In this document: positions 16,639 through 25,763 of the stretch, in pieces
Numbering within the stretch: position 1 is the stretch's first letter
How the letters are laid out: each line of letters begins with the position of its first letter
NCBI GenBank assembly: GCA_965223355.1
Contig: CBDCWE010000003.1
Coordinates: forward strand, 4,402,001-4,466,000
DNA length: 64,000 bases
Source: Tectiglobus sp965223355
Lineage (GTDB): Bacteria; Pseudomonadota; Alphaproteobacteria; Rhizobiales; Hyphomicrobiaceae
Direction: 5' to 3'
Notes under the pieces: model-generated
The model's database searches: none
The model's input: only the letters and a program-made list of their open reading frames with translations
What the model was told of the DNA's origin: nothing
Position numbers and translations under genes: made by a program

Positions 16639-17595
16639 ATGGACACTGCTTTGCGATCGAGCGGCGGCATCGAGGCGCAGCGGGCCAGTCTGGGCCTCGC
16701 CGGCATTTGCACAGTTGTTATTCTCATGGGTGGAGTAGGATTGCCGGCGCAAGCCCAACAGGCAACCGCTGCAGCAGCGTCCGACCGATCGCAGGTCGCG
16801 CAGTTGCGCCGGCGCGTGGAACAGCTTGAAGAGCAGCTGGTCGACATTCAGGTGACCCTCGGAACATTGGAGAGCCTGGCCCGCGCGGGGGGCGGCTCCG
16901 GGGCGACACCCGGCGGATTGTCCGGCAGTGATGCCGGCCGCATTGCGGCGCTGGAGACGCAAGTGCGCGCCCTCACCGCACAACTGCAGCAACAAAGCCG
17001 GCCATCCGCTGGCGGCGGTGGCTCGACACCCAACACTGACGGCAATGGCTGGCGCGCGGGCAATGCGACGCAACCCTTTGCGACACCACCGTCGACAACC
17101 GGTTTCGGCTCGACGACCGTGCAGCCAAGCGCGCAGCCTGGCATCGGCAACTTCATTCGGCGCGACCAACAACAGCGCGCGGCGGTGGAGCGGGCGCCAT
17201 TTGCCTCGGCCGGCGATGCCCAGGCTGACTACGAGACGGCCTACGGTCTGCTGTTGCAGCAGAACTATGGTGGTGCGGGCCAAGCATTTTCCGAGTTCGT
17301 CAAATCGTATCCGCGCCATGCGCTGGCCGGCAATGCTCAGTATTGGCTGGGTGAAACGTACTATGTGCAGGGTGATTACAAGAACGCTGCCGGTGCCTTC
17401 CTGACCGGGTACAGGACCTATAAGTCCAGCGCAAAAGCGCCGGACAGTTTGCTCAAGTTGGCGCTGTCGCTCGATCGCCTGGGCCAGCGCGCTGCGGCCT
17501 GTTCATCGCTCAACGAGCTTGGTGCGAAGTATCCGCAGGCGCCGCAGCACGTCAAACGGCGGGTTGATCAGGAACGCCGCCGGTTGCGTTGTTGA
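16639..17595 (+). CDS. cpoB: Cell division coordinator CpoB (YbgF)
   Basis: A 318-residue periplasmic protein. It has a signal region (LAGICTVVILMGGVGLPAQAQ) and a coiled coil at about residues 50-75 (SQVAQLRRRVEQLEEQLVDIQ) with a second one further on. A Gly/Ser/Thr-rich linker follows. Three C-terminal TPRs contain DYETAYGLLLQQNYGGAGQA, AQYWLGETYYVQGDYKNAA and LLKLALSLDRLGQRAAA. CpoB coordinates Tol-Pal with peptidoglycan synthesis in E. coli. The start at 16639 follows GTGGGAATTG. tilS begins 3 bases after the stop. Confidence 0.9.
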   Translation: MDTALRSSGGIEAQRASLGLAGICTVVILMGGVGLPAQAQQATAAAASDRSQVAQLRRRVEQLEEQLVDIQVTLGTLESLARAGGGSGATPGGLSGSDAGRIAALETQVRALTAQLQQQSRPSAGGGGSTPNTDGNGWRAGNATQPFATPPSTTGFGSTTVQPSAQPGIGNFIRRDQQQRAAVERAPFASAGDAQADYETAYGLLLQQNYGGAGQAFSEFVKSYPRHALAGNAQYWLGETYYVQGDYKNAAGAFLTGYRTYKSSAKAPDSLLKLALSLDRLGQRAAACSSLNELGAKYPQAPQHVKRRVDQERRRLRC

Positions 17596-17598
17596 GCC

Positions 17599-18954
17599 GT
17601 GGACGCCAAGCCGCCGGATCAGGCTGCAGGGTTGGCTGAACGCTTCGGTCGGTTCGCTGATCTCGACACTGTCGTGCTTGCCGTGTCAGGCGGCTCCGAC
17701 AGTCTCGCCTTGTTGCGGTTGTTTTGGTGCTGGCAACAGCGTTGCGCCCGGCGGCGCCCACGCGTGATCGTCGCAACCGTTGACCACGGCTTGCGATCGG
17801 GTTCGGCCGATGAAGCAAGGTTTGTGCGCACCGTGGCGCTCGGCTTGGGGCTTGAACATTGCACGCTGCGCTGGGTTGGGGCCAAGCCCGATAGCGGGCT
17901 TCAGGACGCAGCACGCGTTGCGCGCTACCGTCTCCTGTGTGGCCTTTGTGAACGGCTTGCCGGACGCACGGCGCTGTTGACCGGCCATACCCGTGATGAC
18001 CAGGCCGAGACCGTATTGATGCGTCTGGCGCGCGGCAGCGGGCCCGACGGACTGGCTGGCATCGCGGCCGCCGGCAAGGTGTTCGGGACGGATGTGTTTC
18101 GGCCGCTGCTCGATCTCAGCCGCGCTGATCTCAGAACTCATTTGCAGGCCGGTGGACATCCGTGGATCGATGATCCGAGCAATGAGCTGACGATGTTTGA
18201 GCGGGTGCGGGTGCGTCACGCGCGGGCGGCTGGGACCGAGCTCGGACTGACCGATCGCGCCCTCGCGCGCACGGCGCAGCGGATGGCCCGCGCAGCTGCC
18301 GCGTTGGACCATTTCGCGGTCGCCGCACTCGAAGCGCTCGACACGCACGATGCGTGCCTGCGCCGGTTTGGCGTGGTCCGCTGGCCGCAATCGTTTTGGG
18401 ATTTGCCGGAAGAGATCGCCATCCGCCTCGCCCGGCGCGTGCTGCACGCGGTTGGCGGCCAGGATGTGCAACCGGGCCTGGGCCAAACCGAACGGGTGGT
18501 TCGGGCAATGCGCGAAGCAGACTTTCGCGGCGTGACGCTCGCTGGCTGCCGCGTGCACTCAATCGGCGTGCACAACTTGGATGATATCGTGATTTTCCGG
18601 GAGAGCGGCCGCAACCTCCTCGAGGTGATCGCCGTCGCCCAGCCCGGCACGTTCATCTGGGACGGGCGATTTCGGATCTCGGTATCGCAGGCACTGCCGC
18701 AGGGATCGACCATTGCGCAGTTGGGCGCGCGCGGGCTTGGCTGGCTGTCGACAACAACAGCGGTCGCGTTGCCGCAATCCGTTCCCCGCGCAGCGCTTGC
18801 GGTTGTTCCAGCCGTGTGGTGCGGTGATGATGTTTTGGCCGTGCCGGCGCTCGCCTGGACGCGCGCGCCCACGATTAACGTGCAGGCGACATTCCTGACC
18901 TGCAAACTGCTGCACCGTCCGGCCGCCGCCAACCACTCATCCGATCGTGGCTAG
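17599..18954 (+). CDS. tilS: tRNA(Ile)-lysidine synthetase
   Basis: ATP-dependent enzyme that converts the CAU anticodon of tRNA-Ile2 to lysidine. It has the PP-loop SGGSDS motif (LAVSGGSDSLALLRL) near residue 30 and the TGHTRDDQAETVLMRL motif around residue 130. It also has the LLDLSRADLR and WIDDPSN regions. At 451 residues it has a long C-terminal part. The start is GTG at 17599, 3 bases after cpoB. In many alphaproteobacteria ftsH follows, but here a family A repeat begins at the stop codon itself (18951). Confidence 0.93.
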   Translation: MDAKPPDQAAGLAERFGRFADLDTVVLAVSGGSDSLALLRLFWCWQQRCARRRPRVIVATVDHGLRSGSADEARFVRTVALGLGLEHCTLRWVGAKPDSGLQDAARVARYRLLCGLCERLAGRTALLTGHTRDDQAETVLMRLARGSGPDGLAGIAAAGKVFGTDVFRPLLDLSRADLRTHLQAGGHPWIDDPSNELTMFERVRVRHARAAGTELGLTDRALARTAQRMARAAAALDHFAVAALEALDTHDACLRRFGVVRWPQSFWDLPEEIAIRLARRVLHAVGGQDVQPGLGQTERVVRAMREADFRGVTLAGCRVHSIGVHNLDDIVIFRESGRNLLEVIAVAQPGTFIWDGRFRISVSQALPQGSTIAQLGARGLGWLSTTTAVALPQSVPRAALAVVPAVWCGDDVLAVPALAWTRAPTINVQATFLTCKLLHRPAAANHSSDRG

Positions 18955-19091
18955 AGCAACCTGCCTTTATTCGGAATCGGAACGATCCCGAATAAAGGCA
19001 GAAAGTTGCTCGCCTCTAAAGTGGCGATCATCTTTGTTCTTTAAGTTGGAACCGCAATAGCGGTTCCAACTTAAAGCACAAAGATGATCTA
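18951..19091 (-). repeat. Two-hairpin dispersed repeat, copy 2 (family A)
   Basis: Reverse complement of the element at 1961-2093. Relative to that copy the outer stem changes from GATCATCG to GATCATCTTTG on one arm and from CGATGATC to CAAAGATGATC on the other, so pairing is kept. The first bases overlap the tilS stop codon, so the repeat provides the 3' end of that transcript. Confidence 0.9.
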
Positions 19092-19543
19092 TGGACCGCC
19101 GGGTGGGGAAGCGGACAGTTCCAGGTGAAATTATACAGTGGTCGAAGCCGGCGGCTGAAGCCGGTGGCTTGCCGCTACGGCCGAAAGCCGGATCGGTTGG
19201 CCAGAGGGCAGGCGGACTTGGCACCGGCAGAACTCTTTACGCCGTGTCATCGTGTCATCCCGGCGCCGGGGCCGGCACGTGCCGGTATGATGACCACCGG
19301 CGTCTCACGGACAGCGCTCTACCATTTTATCGAGACAAGACAGCTCAGCCCCTGCGGGACCGCTTAGCGTATATTTTTACATCAATCTGGGCGCTACCCT
19401 TGGCCGCATACATAACGGTCCAAACTCTTCCAGAAACGTCGTTGCAATGCAGAGAAGCTCCAGACAGGACGTGTTCGACTTTGGTGATGCTATCATCAGC
19501 AGTCCCTGTCTGACCTTGCATGCAGGTTCACGTTCCGAGGCCG
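19092..19543. other. Gene-free spacer
   Basis: Open frames here have atypical composition and no recognisable protein. Nothing else was identified between the family A repeat and the convergent molybdenum hydroxylase gene. Confidence 0.4.
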
Positions 19544-21808
19544 CTATTTCTGCAGTTCGGCCAGGAGCTTTGGCGGCGACATCGGCAACGACGTCATGCG
19601 CTTGCCCGTCGCCATCTTGATGGCATTGGCGATGGCTGCCAACGGCGGCACGATCGGGACCTCGCCGACGCCGCGAATACCTTGCGGGTGCTTCTCGTTC
19701 GGGATCTCGAGGATCACGGAATCGATCAGCGGCAGGTCGGAGGCGACCGGCATGCGGTAGTCCAGGAAGCCGGCGTTCTCGAGCCTGCCATCGTTGTCGT
19801 AAATGTATTCCTCGTTGAGGGCCCAGCCGATGCCCTGGACGACGCCGCCCTCCATCTGACCTTCGACATAGGCCGGATGAATGGCGCGCCCGGCATCCTG
19901 GAACGAGGTGTAGCGCAGGATCTTGACGTGCCCCGTTTCCGGATCAACCTCGACATCGCAAATGTGGGTGGCAAAGCCACCGTCAGCACCGCTGGTGGTC
20001 AGCGACGTTCCCGATCCAATCGGGCCGCCGGTCGCACTGGCCTTGGCCGCCAAGTCGCCAAGGGTGAGCGGGTCGAACTCGCCGGCGTTGGAGCCGGCGG
20101 GGCTGGCTTCGCCGTTCTGCCAGGTCACGGCCTCGACATCGATGTTCCAGAGCTTGGCCGCGCGCTGACGCAATTGCGTGATCACCTTCTCGACCGAGTC
20201 GGTCACCACCTTGGCCGAAGCAAAGGTCACGCGGCTGCCGCCGGTTACAGCACTGAAGCCGACCGAATTCGTATCGCCGATCTCGACATTGACGTTGTCA
20301 TAATCGATGCCGAACAGTTCCGCCGTAATGTTGGCGATCGCGGCGCGCGAACCGCCGATGTCGGGATGACCGGTAACGACCTGCACCGTGCCGTCTTCGG
20401 CAATGCGCACCTCGGCACTCGATTCGCCGCCGGCGTTAAACCAGAAACCGCTGGCAACGCCGCGGCCCTGGTTGGGCCCGAGCGGGGCCTGGTAGTGGGG
20501 ATGATCAAGCGCGGCCGCGACGGATTCTGCATAACCGATCCGATCGAAGATCGGACCGTATGCGGCTTTGGTGCCCTTTTTGGCGGCGTTCTTGAGGCGG
20601 AACGCGAGCGGGTCCATGCCGATTGCGCCAGCGACTTCGTCAAGCACGGACTCCGATGAAAACGCGCCGATCGGGGCGCCCGGCGCGCGATAGGCGGCAA
20701 CCTTGGAGCGATTGCACAGCACGTCGTAGCCAACCATGTGGACGTTTGCGATGTCGTAGGGGGCGAAGGCGCAGCCAACGGCGCCGCGGATCGGTGAGCC
20801 CGGAAAGGCGCCGGCCTGCAGATAGTAGGTGCCTTGCACAGCGGTAATCTTACCATCCTTCGTGGCGCCGATTTTGATGGTGCTTTTCGAACCTGAGGTC
20901 GGGCCGGTGGCGTGGAAAACCTCCTCGCGGCTCATCTGGATTTTGACCGGGCGGGCGCTCTTGCGCGACAGCGCCAACGCAACCGGCTCGAGGTAGACAA
21001 TGGTCTTGCCGCCGAAGCCGCCGCCAATTTCAGCCGGGATCGCGAGAATATCGGTTTGCGGTATGCCCGACAGCCACGAACACATCGAGCGGACCATGAA
21101 GTGGCCTTGGCTCGATGACCAGATGGTCGCTTTGTTGTCGCCTGAAACGCTGACGACGCAGGCATGCGGTTCGATATAGCCCTGGTGAACGGGCCGCGTA
21201 TCAAAACTCCTTTCGACAACGACGTCGGCTGCGGCAAATCCGGCTTCGACATCGCCCAGTTTGTGCTCGAGCCGGTTGGCGATGTTGGAGGGCTTGCCGG
21301 TATCATCACCCGGGGCGCGGACCTGGTCGTGAAGGATCGGCGCATCAGGTGCGATGGCGTCGTCAATCTCGATCGCGAAAGGCAGGACGTCGTAGTCGAC
21401 CTCGACCAGTTTGGCAGCCTTTTTGGCGAGCGTTTTCGAGGTCGCCGCAACGGCTGCAACCGGATGGCCGACGAACAGCGCCTTGTCGCGCGCCATGACG
21501 TTGCGGCACATCCACCGCATATCCTGGATGCCGACCGGGATCGGTTTATCGAGCGGGATCTCGACAATGTCGGCGGCGGTGACGACAGCCTTGACGCCCG
21601 GCAGCGCCAGTGCCTTTTCGGCGTTGATCGATTTGATGCGCGCGTGCGGGTGCGGGCTCCTGACGATCGCGCCCCAGATCATCCCCGGCATGATGCCGTC
21701 GGCGGCATACTGGGCACGCCCGGTAACCTTGTCTGCACCATCCGGGCGAATGGTGCGTTTACCAATCCATTTGAAATCTGTGCCGTTGCCAGAACCATCT
21801 GCCGTCAT
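19544..21808 (-). CDS. Xanthine dehydrogenase/CO dehydrogenase-family molybdopterin subunit
   Basis: Mo-cofactor-binding large subunit of 754 residues. The N-terminal aldehyde oxidase a/b-hammerhead part (RPDGADKVTGRAQYAADGIMPGM) is followed by Mo-binding motifs: GGGFGGK, YRAPGAPIGAF and the catalytic-type glutamate in GVGEVPIVPP. ATG 21808 is preferred to an upstream frame start at 21892. No gene for the FAD or [2Fe-2S] small subunits is adjacent, so partners must lie elsewhere or the enzyme works differently. The substrate cannot be read; neighbours are oxidative (BVMO, Gfo/Idh/MocA). A 189-base gap precedes it. Confidence 0.88.
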   Translation of the reverse strand: MTADGSGNGTDFKWIGKRTIRPDGADKVTGRAQYAADGIMPGMIWGAIVRSPHPHARIKSINAEKALALPGVKAVVTAADIVEIPLDKPIPVGIQDMRWMCRNVMARDKALFVGHPVAAVAATSKTLAKKAAKLVEVDYDVLPFAIEIDDAIAPDAPILHDQVRAPGDDTGKPSNIANRLEHKLGDVEAGFAAADVVVERSFDTRPVHQGYIEPHACVVSVSGDNKATIWSSSQGHFMVRSMCSWLSGIPQTDILAIPAEIGGGFGGKTIVYLEPVALALSRKSARPVKIQMSREEVFHATGPTSGSKSTIKIGATKDGKITAVQGTYYLQAGAFPGSPIRGAVGCAFAPYDIANVHMVGYDVLCNRSKVAAYRAPGAPIGAFSSESVLDEVAGAIGMDPLAFRLKNAAKKGTKAAYGPIFDRIGYAESVAAALDHPHYQAPLGPNQGRGVASGFWFNAGGESSAEVRIAEDGTVQVVTGHPDIGGSRAAIANITAELFGIDYDNVNVEIGDTNSVGFSAVTGGSRVTFASAKVVTDSVEKVITQLRQRAAKLWNIDVEAVTWQNGEASPAGSNAGEFDPLTLGDLAAKASATGGPIGSGTSLTTSGADGGFATHICDVEVDPETGHVKILRYTSFQDAGRAIHPAYVEGQMEGGVVQGIGWALNEEYIYDNDGRLENAGFLDYRMPVASDLPLIDSVILEIPNEKHPQGIRGVGEVPIVPPLAAIANAIKMATGKRMTSLPMSPPKLLAELQK

Positions 21809-21997
21809 CGCTTGTCGTCCCGTTCCGTTTGGTAACTCCAACCCAGGCCCGCACGACCGCCCGCACGTGGGCTGACCGCCGTCGGTTATCATCCGGAATT
21901 TAGCATCCGGCGGTCACGTTAGGAATAGATGCGGAACGCTTGGCTGTGCGCTTGAGCAAGCATCAGGGTGTGGATTGTCGGCGCTGGCAGATTGCGG

Positions 21998-23062
21998 TCA
22001 GCCAACCTCGACCCGGGCGCCGCGCGATCGCGCCGAGGCGTAGATTGCCTCGATCAGGGCAACGGCCCGGCGCCCTTCGCGACCGTCAACCATCGGCCGG
22101 CGGCCGGTGCGCAGCGCGTCGAGTACATCCTCGAAATTGCGTTGATGCCACGTAAAATCGATCGCCTTTGGATCGACCGCCCCGGCGCCCGCGGCGGCGC
22201 TGTCGAGGCCGTACTGCCGGCGCACCGCCCGATCCCGAGCATCTTCATCGCGGAACTCCCAGACCCGGAATTTGTCGTCGGTCAGAACGACCGATCCGCC
22301 GCTGCCGGAGATCTGGATTTCTGCCGGCAGCCCGGTGCGTGACCAGCACGCCGTCGAGCCCTGGACGATGCCGAGGGCACCGTTGGCAAACTCAAGCATG
22401 GCGACAGCGACATCCTCGACCTCGATGCGCTCGTGGGCCAGCAAAGCCGTTTCGGCGCGAACGGCTTTGACATCGCCCATCACATGCAGGAGGAGGTCGA
22501 CGGTGTGGATTGATTGGTTCATCAGGGCGCCGCCACCGTCGAGGCGCCAGGTGCCGCGCCAGGCGCCGCTGTCGTAATACGTCTGATCGCGCCACCATTT
22601 GACAATGGCATCGGCAATGGCGAGGTGTCCGAAGCGCCCGTCATCGACGGCTTGCTTGAGGAGCGCGGTTGCCGGGTTGAACCGGCGCGGGAAAATGCCG
22701 GCAAGCATCACCTTGGCCTCGGCGCATGCGCCAATCATGCGGTCGACGCGTTCGGTGCTCACCTCCAGTGGTTTTTCGCAAATCACGTGCTTGCCTGCCG
22801 CGGCAGCCGCAGATGCCGGCTCGAGGTGGGCTCCGCTCGGCGTGCAGATCGTGACGATATCAAGCGGCTCATGCTCGAGAAAGCGGGCGAGATCCGAATA
22901 GGCCCGGCATTGGTTCCTGGCCGCAAATTCGTCTGCCGCCGCCTTGCGGCGCGCGAACACCGCGACCAGTTCGGCTCCGCTCATCGCGGCAATGGCCTGG
23001 GCGTGAAACTCGGCAATCATGCCGGCGCCGATGATACCGAATTTGGGGTTGTCGTTATTCAC
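21998..23062 (-). CDS. Gfo/Idh/MocA-family NAD(P)-dependent oxidoreductase
   Basis: A 354-residue two-domain dehydrogenase. The N-terminal Rossmann fold has KFGIIGAGMIAEFHAQAI, and the family EKP motif is present as ICEKPLEVSTE. The C-terminal alpha/beta domain contains MNQSIHTVDLLLHVMG. The likely start is GTG 23062 (VNNDNPKFGI). A longer frame extends into the monooxygenase 3' end and is not credible. The substrate is unknown; the family oxidises sugars, inositols and related alcohols. It is 53 bases downstream of the BVMO gene on the same strand. Confidence 0.85.
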   Translation of the reverse strand: MNNDNPKFGIIGAGMIAEFHAQAIAAMSGAELVAVFARRKAAADEFAARNQCRAYSDLARFLEHEPLDIVTICTPSGAHLEPASAAAAAGKHVICEKPLEVSTERVDRMIGACAEAKVMLAGIFPRRFNPATALLKQAVDDGRFGHLAIADAIVKWWRDQTYYDSGAWRGTWRLDGGGALMNQSIHTVDLLLHVMGDVKAVRAETALLAHERIEVEDVAVAMLEFANGALGIVQGSTACWSRTGLPAEIQISGSGGSVVLTDDKFRVWEFRDEDARDRAVRRQYGLDSAAAGAGAVDPKAIDFTWHQRNFEDVLDALRTGRRPMVDGREGRRAVALIEAIYASARSRGARVEVG

Positions 23063-23115
23063 GTTGGGTCTCGCGCTCGGGTGTTCGGGTTCGGTGTCGC
23101 ATGCAGGAGATGGTA

Positions 23116-24738
23116 TCAGGCCGAGAACGTGAAGCCATCGTAGCCGGTATCGACCACCTCCCTGAGGCGTTCGGTATAGTTGTGGACGCCGCCGACGTAG
23201 GGCATGAAGACCTTGGGTTTGCCCGGGATGTTGACACCCATATACCATGAGTTGGCCAGCGGATAGAGCGTCGCGTTGCCGACTTCGGTGACGTGCTCGA
23301 CCCATGCCGCTTGGGCTGCGGCGGTCGGCTCGATCACCGCTTGGTCATGGGCCTTCATATGCGCGATGCAGTTGGCGATAAAGTCGACGTGCTGTTCGCA
23401 TGACAGGATCATCTGGCTCTTGACGCCCGGGCTTTGCGGGCCGGTGACCAAGAACATGTTCGGGAAGCCGTTGATCATCAGGCCCAGGTAGGTTTGCGGT
23501 CCGCCAGCCCAAGTCTCGTGGATCGACCGGCCGTCGCTGGTCTTGATGTCGATGTCCTTGATGGCGCCGGTCATGGCATCGAAGCCAATCGCAAAGGCAA
23601 TGGCGTCGACGTCGTATTCGGCGTCGGTCGTGCGAATGCCGGTCGGTGTGATTTCCTCGATCGGGCTGTTGCGGACATTGACCAGCGTGACGTTATCGCG
23701 GTTGTAGGTTTCGTAATAGTTGGTATCGAGGATCAGGCGCTTCGTGCCGATCGGATGGTCGTTCGGGCACAACAGTTCGGCGACCTCGGGATCCTTGACC
23801 GTCGCGCGGATTTTGTCGCGCACGAAGTCGGAGGCGGTCTTGTTTGCTGCCGCGTTGGTGAGAAGGTCGGTATAGGAATACAGAAAACTGATGCTGCCGC
23901 CTTCCGCCCACTTCGCCTCGTATTGGGCGCGGCGCTCCTCGGCGGTTGCCGCCAATGCTGATTTTTCCGGCGGCGGATAACCGGCAATGCCGAAGGGGGT
24001 ATCGTAGGCGGCCCTGCGACGGTCGACGTATTCCGATTTATGCTTGGCTTCGCGCTCCGGGTCCAGGGCAGCATTGCGGGCGGGAAGCGAGAAGTTGGCG
24101 GTGCGCTGGAAGACGTAGAGGTGCTCGGCTTGCGCGGCAATGTGCGGGATCATCTGCACACCGGAAGAACCGGTGCCAACAACGCCAACGCGCCGGCCGG
24201 TGAAGTCAACACCTTCGTGCGGCCAAAGGCCGGTGTGGTACCATTGGCCCTGAAAGCTATCGAGGCCTTTGAAGGGCGGCCTTTGCGGCGTCGACAGGTT
24301 GCCGGTGGCCATGATGCAAAACGGTGCGAGGATGGTTTCGCCGGCGGCCGTCTTGAGGGTCCAGGACTTTGCTTCACGATCGAACTGTGCGGATGTGATA
24401 CGGGTGTTGAGTTCGATATCGCGCATCAGGTCGAAGCGCTCGGCAACGTGGTTGACGTACTTCAGGATTTCAGGCTGGGTGCCATAACGTTCCGGCCAGT
24501 GCCAGTCCTGCTGCAGGTCGTCTGAAAACGAATACGAATATTCGAGGCTTTCGACATCGCAGCGGCAGCCCGGATAACGGTTCCAGAACCAGGTGCCGCC
24601 GATGCCTGAACCGGCTTCGTAGGCCCTGACATGGAGGCCCAGCCGGCGCAGGCGGTGGATTGCGTAAAGACCGGCCACCCCGGCCCCGACAATTGCGACG
24701 TCGACTTGGCGTGCGCCCTCGGCACCATCTTTGGCCAT
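23116..24738 (-). CDS. Flavin-containing (Baeyer-Villiger) monooxygenase
   Basis: A 540-residue FAD/NADPH monooxygenase. The FAD Rossmann motif GAGVAGLYA is at residue 17, the NADPH motif GTGSSGVQM near 185, and between them the BVMO fingerprint F-x-G-x3-H-x3-W-P (FQGQWYHTGLWP). This places it among type I Baeyer-Villiger monooxygenases (cyclohexanone/phenylacetone type), which turn ketones into esters or lactones. The substrate is unknown. GGAGGC lies 8 bases upstream of the ATG. The sequence just before that ribosome site is the end of a family B repeat. Confidence 0.9.
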   Translation of the reverse strand: MAKDGAEGARQVDVAIVGAGVAGLYAIHRLRRLGLHVRAYEAGSGIGGTWFWNRYPGCRCDVESLEYSYSFSDDLQQDWHWPERYGTQPEILKYVNHVAERFDLMRDIELNTRITSAQFDREAKSWTLKTAAGETILAPFCIMATGNLSTPQRPPFKGLDSFQGQWYHTGLWPHEGVDFTGRRVGVVGTGSSGVQMIPHIAAQAEHLYVFQRTANFSLPARNAALDPEREAKHKSEYVDRRRAAYDTPFGIAGYPPPEKSALAATAEERRAQYEAKWAEGGSISFLYSYTDLLTNAAANKTASDFVRDKIRATVKDPEVAELLCPNDHPIGTKRLILDTNYYETYNRDNVTLVNVRNSPIEEITPTGIRTTDAEYDVDAIAFAIGFDAMTGAIKDIDIKTSDGRSIHETWAGGPQTYLGLMINGFPNMFLVTGPQSPGVKSQMILSCEQHVDFIANCIAHMKAHDQAVIEPTAAAQAAWVEHVTEVGNATLYPLANSWYMGVNIPGKPKVFMPYVGGVHNYTERLREVVDTGYDGFTFSA

Positions 24739-24751
24739 CCTGATTGCCTCC

Positions 24752-24809
24752 TAACCGCTGAACACGTCACGGGTTTGCAAAGGGCATTGCCCTTTGGCGG
24801 GATCGTTAG
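24752..24809 (-). repeat. Family B repeat, distal part, split by the IS
   Basis: Reads on the minus strand as CTAACGATCCCGCC, then AAAGGGCAATGCCCTTT, then GCAAACCCGTGACGTG. It continues the half at 25983-26088; the two joined reproduce the uninterrupted copy at 49611-49770. Its end lies 3-13 bases from the BVMO ribosome site. Confidence 0.85.
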
Positions 24810-24824
24810 CATCTGTCTCGCTTG

Positions 24825-25763
24825 TCAAGGCATTTTGGGGGCCCATTTTCGGTTTTCGAAGATCAGGGTGTTGGCGAGAATGATGAGTTTTCGCATGACG
24901 GCAACGAGCGCGACTTTGGCGGGCTTGGCGTTGGCTCGCAAACGTTCGTAGAAGGTTTGCAAGTCAGCATTCACGCCACGACCGACAGCAACCATGGCCG
25001 GCATGTAAAGCAGCTTACGCACTGCTGCTCGGCCGCCGCGAATGGCACGCCGCCCCCGCATTTCGCCGCTGTCCCAGTTCATCGGCGCGACGCCGACAAG
25101 GGCTGCGATTTCTTTATCGGTGCAGGTGCCGAGTTCGCTGAGCAGGCCGATCAACCCCATCGCCGTGATGTCAGCGATACCTGGAATTGAGACAAGAATA
25201 TCATAACGTCGCATCAGCGCCTCATCGCTTGCGATGATCTTGCGGATCATCGCCTCGAGGCGCGCGATATGCTTGTCGACGGCCTTGAGCTGCCTGCCCA
25301 GTTCGCGCTTGAGGTTGGCACATTGGGCCGCACCATGGCGGTTTGAAACGGCCGTTCTGTCGCCAACGGCGGCGATGCGAGCTGAGATAAGCTCTGCCAG
25401 TTTCTGGATTTTTTCAGGAGCAGGGATGGTCGCGTTTGGCTGATGCAGGGCTGCCAACTGGGCCAGTGTCATCGCATCGATCGTATCGGTTTTGGCCAAC
25501 TTACCTAAGATGTCGGCAAACTTGCGGGATCGATAAGGATTGATGACACAAACCGCAATACCGGCAGCGTGCAGAGCGGCGTGGCAAGAGCGATGGTGTT
25601 TTCCCGTTGCCTCACAAACCACAAGGCCGACCTGATACGTGGCAAGGCTGGCGAGCAATTGCTTGTGGCCTTTTTTGGTGTTGGCAAACCGGAACGTCAC
25701 ATTGGCCGGATAGATTGCGACATCGAGCCAGTTCTTGGCAACATCGATGCCGACATATACCAT
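24825..25763 (-). CDS. IS110-family transposase (serine/DEDD recombinase)
   Basis: A 312-residue transposase. The N-terminal RuvC-like DEDD domain starts MVYVGIDVAKNWLDVAIY (first Asp) and contains VVCEATGKHH (Glu) and KTDTIDAMTLAQLA (Asp pair). The C-terminal Transposase_20 domain has ISIPGI-type LVSIPGIADITAMGLIGLL and LVGVAPMNWDSGEMRGRRAIRGGRAAVRKLLYM, whose serine is the expected nucleophile. A longer frame to 25817 exists, but the ATG at 25763 is preferred. The extension would run through the predicted donor-binding loop of the RNA and starts before the family's conserved N-terminus. Confidence 0.93.
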   Translation of the reverse strand: MVYVGIDVAKNWLDVAIYPANVTFRFANTKKGHKQLLASLATYQVGLVVCEATGKHHRSCHAALHAAGIAVCVINPYRSRKFADILGKLAKTDTIDAMTLAQLAALHQPNATIPAPEKIQKLAELISARIAAVGDRTAVSNRHGAAQCANLKRELGRQLKAVDKHIARLEAMIRKIIASDEALMRRYDILVSIPGIADITAMGLIGLLSELGTCTDKEIAALVGVAPMNWDSGEMRGRRAIRGGRAAVRKLLYMPAMVAVGRGVNADLQTFYERLRANAKPAKVALVAVMRKLIILANTLIFENRKWAPKMP

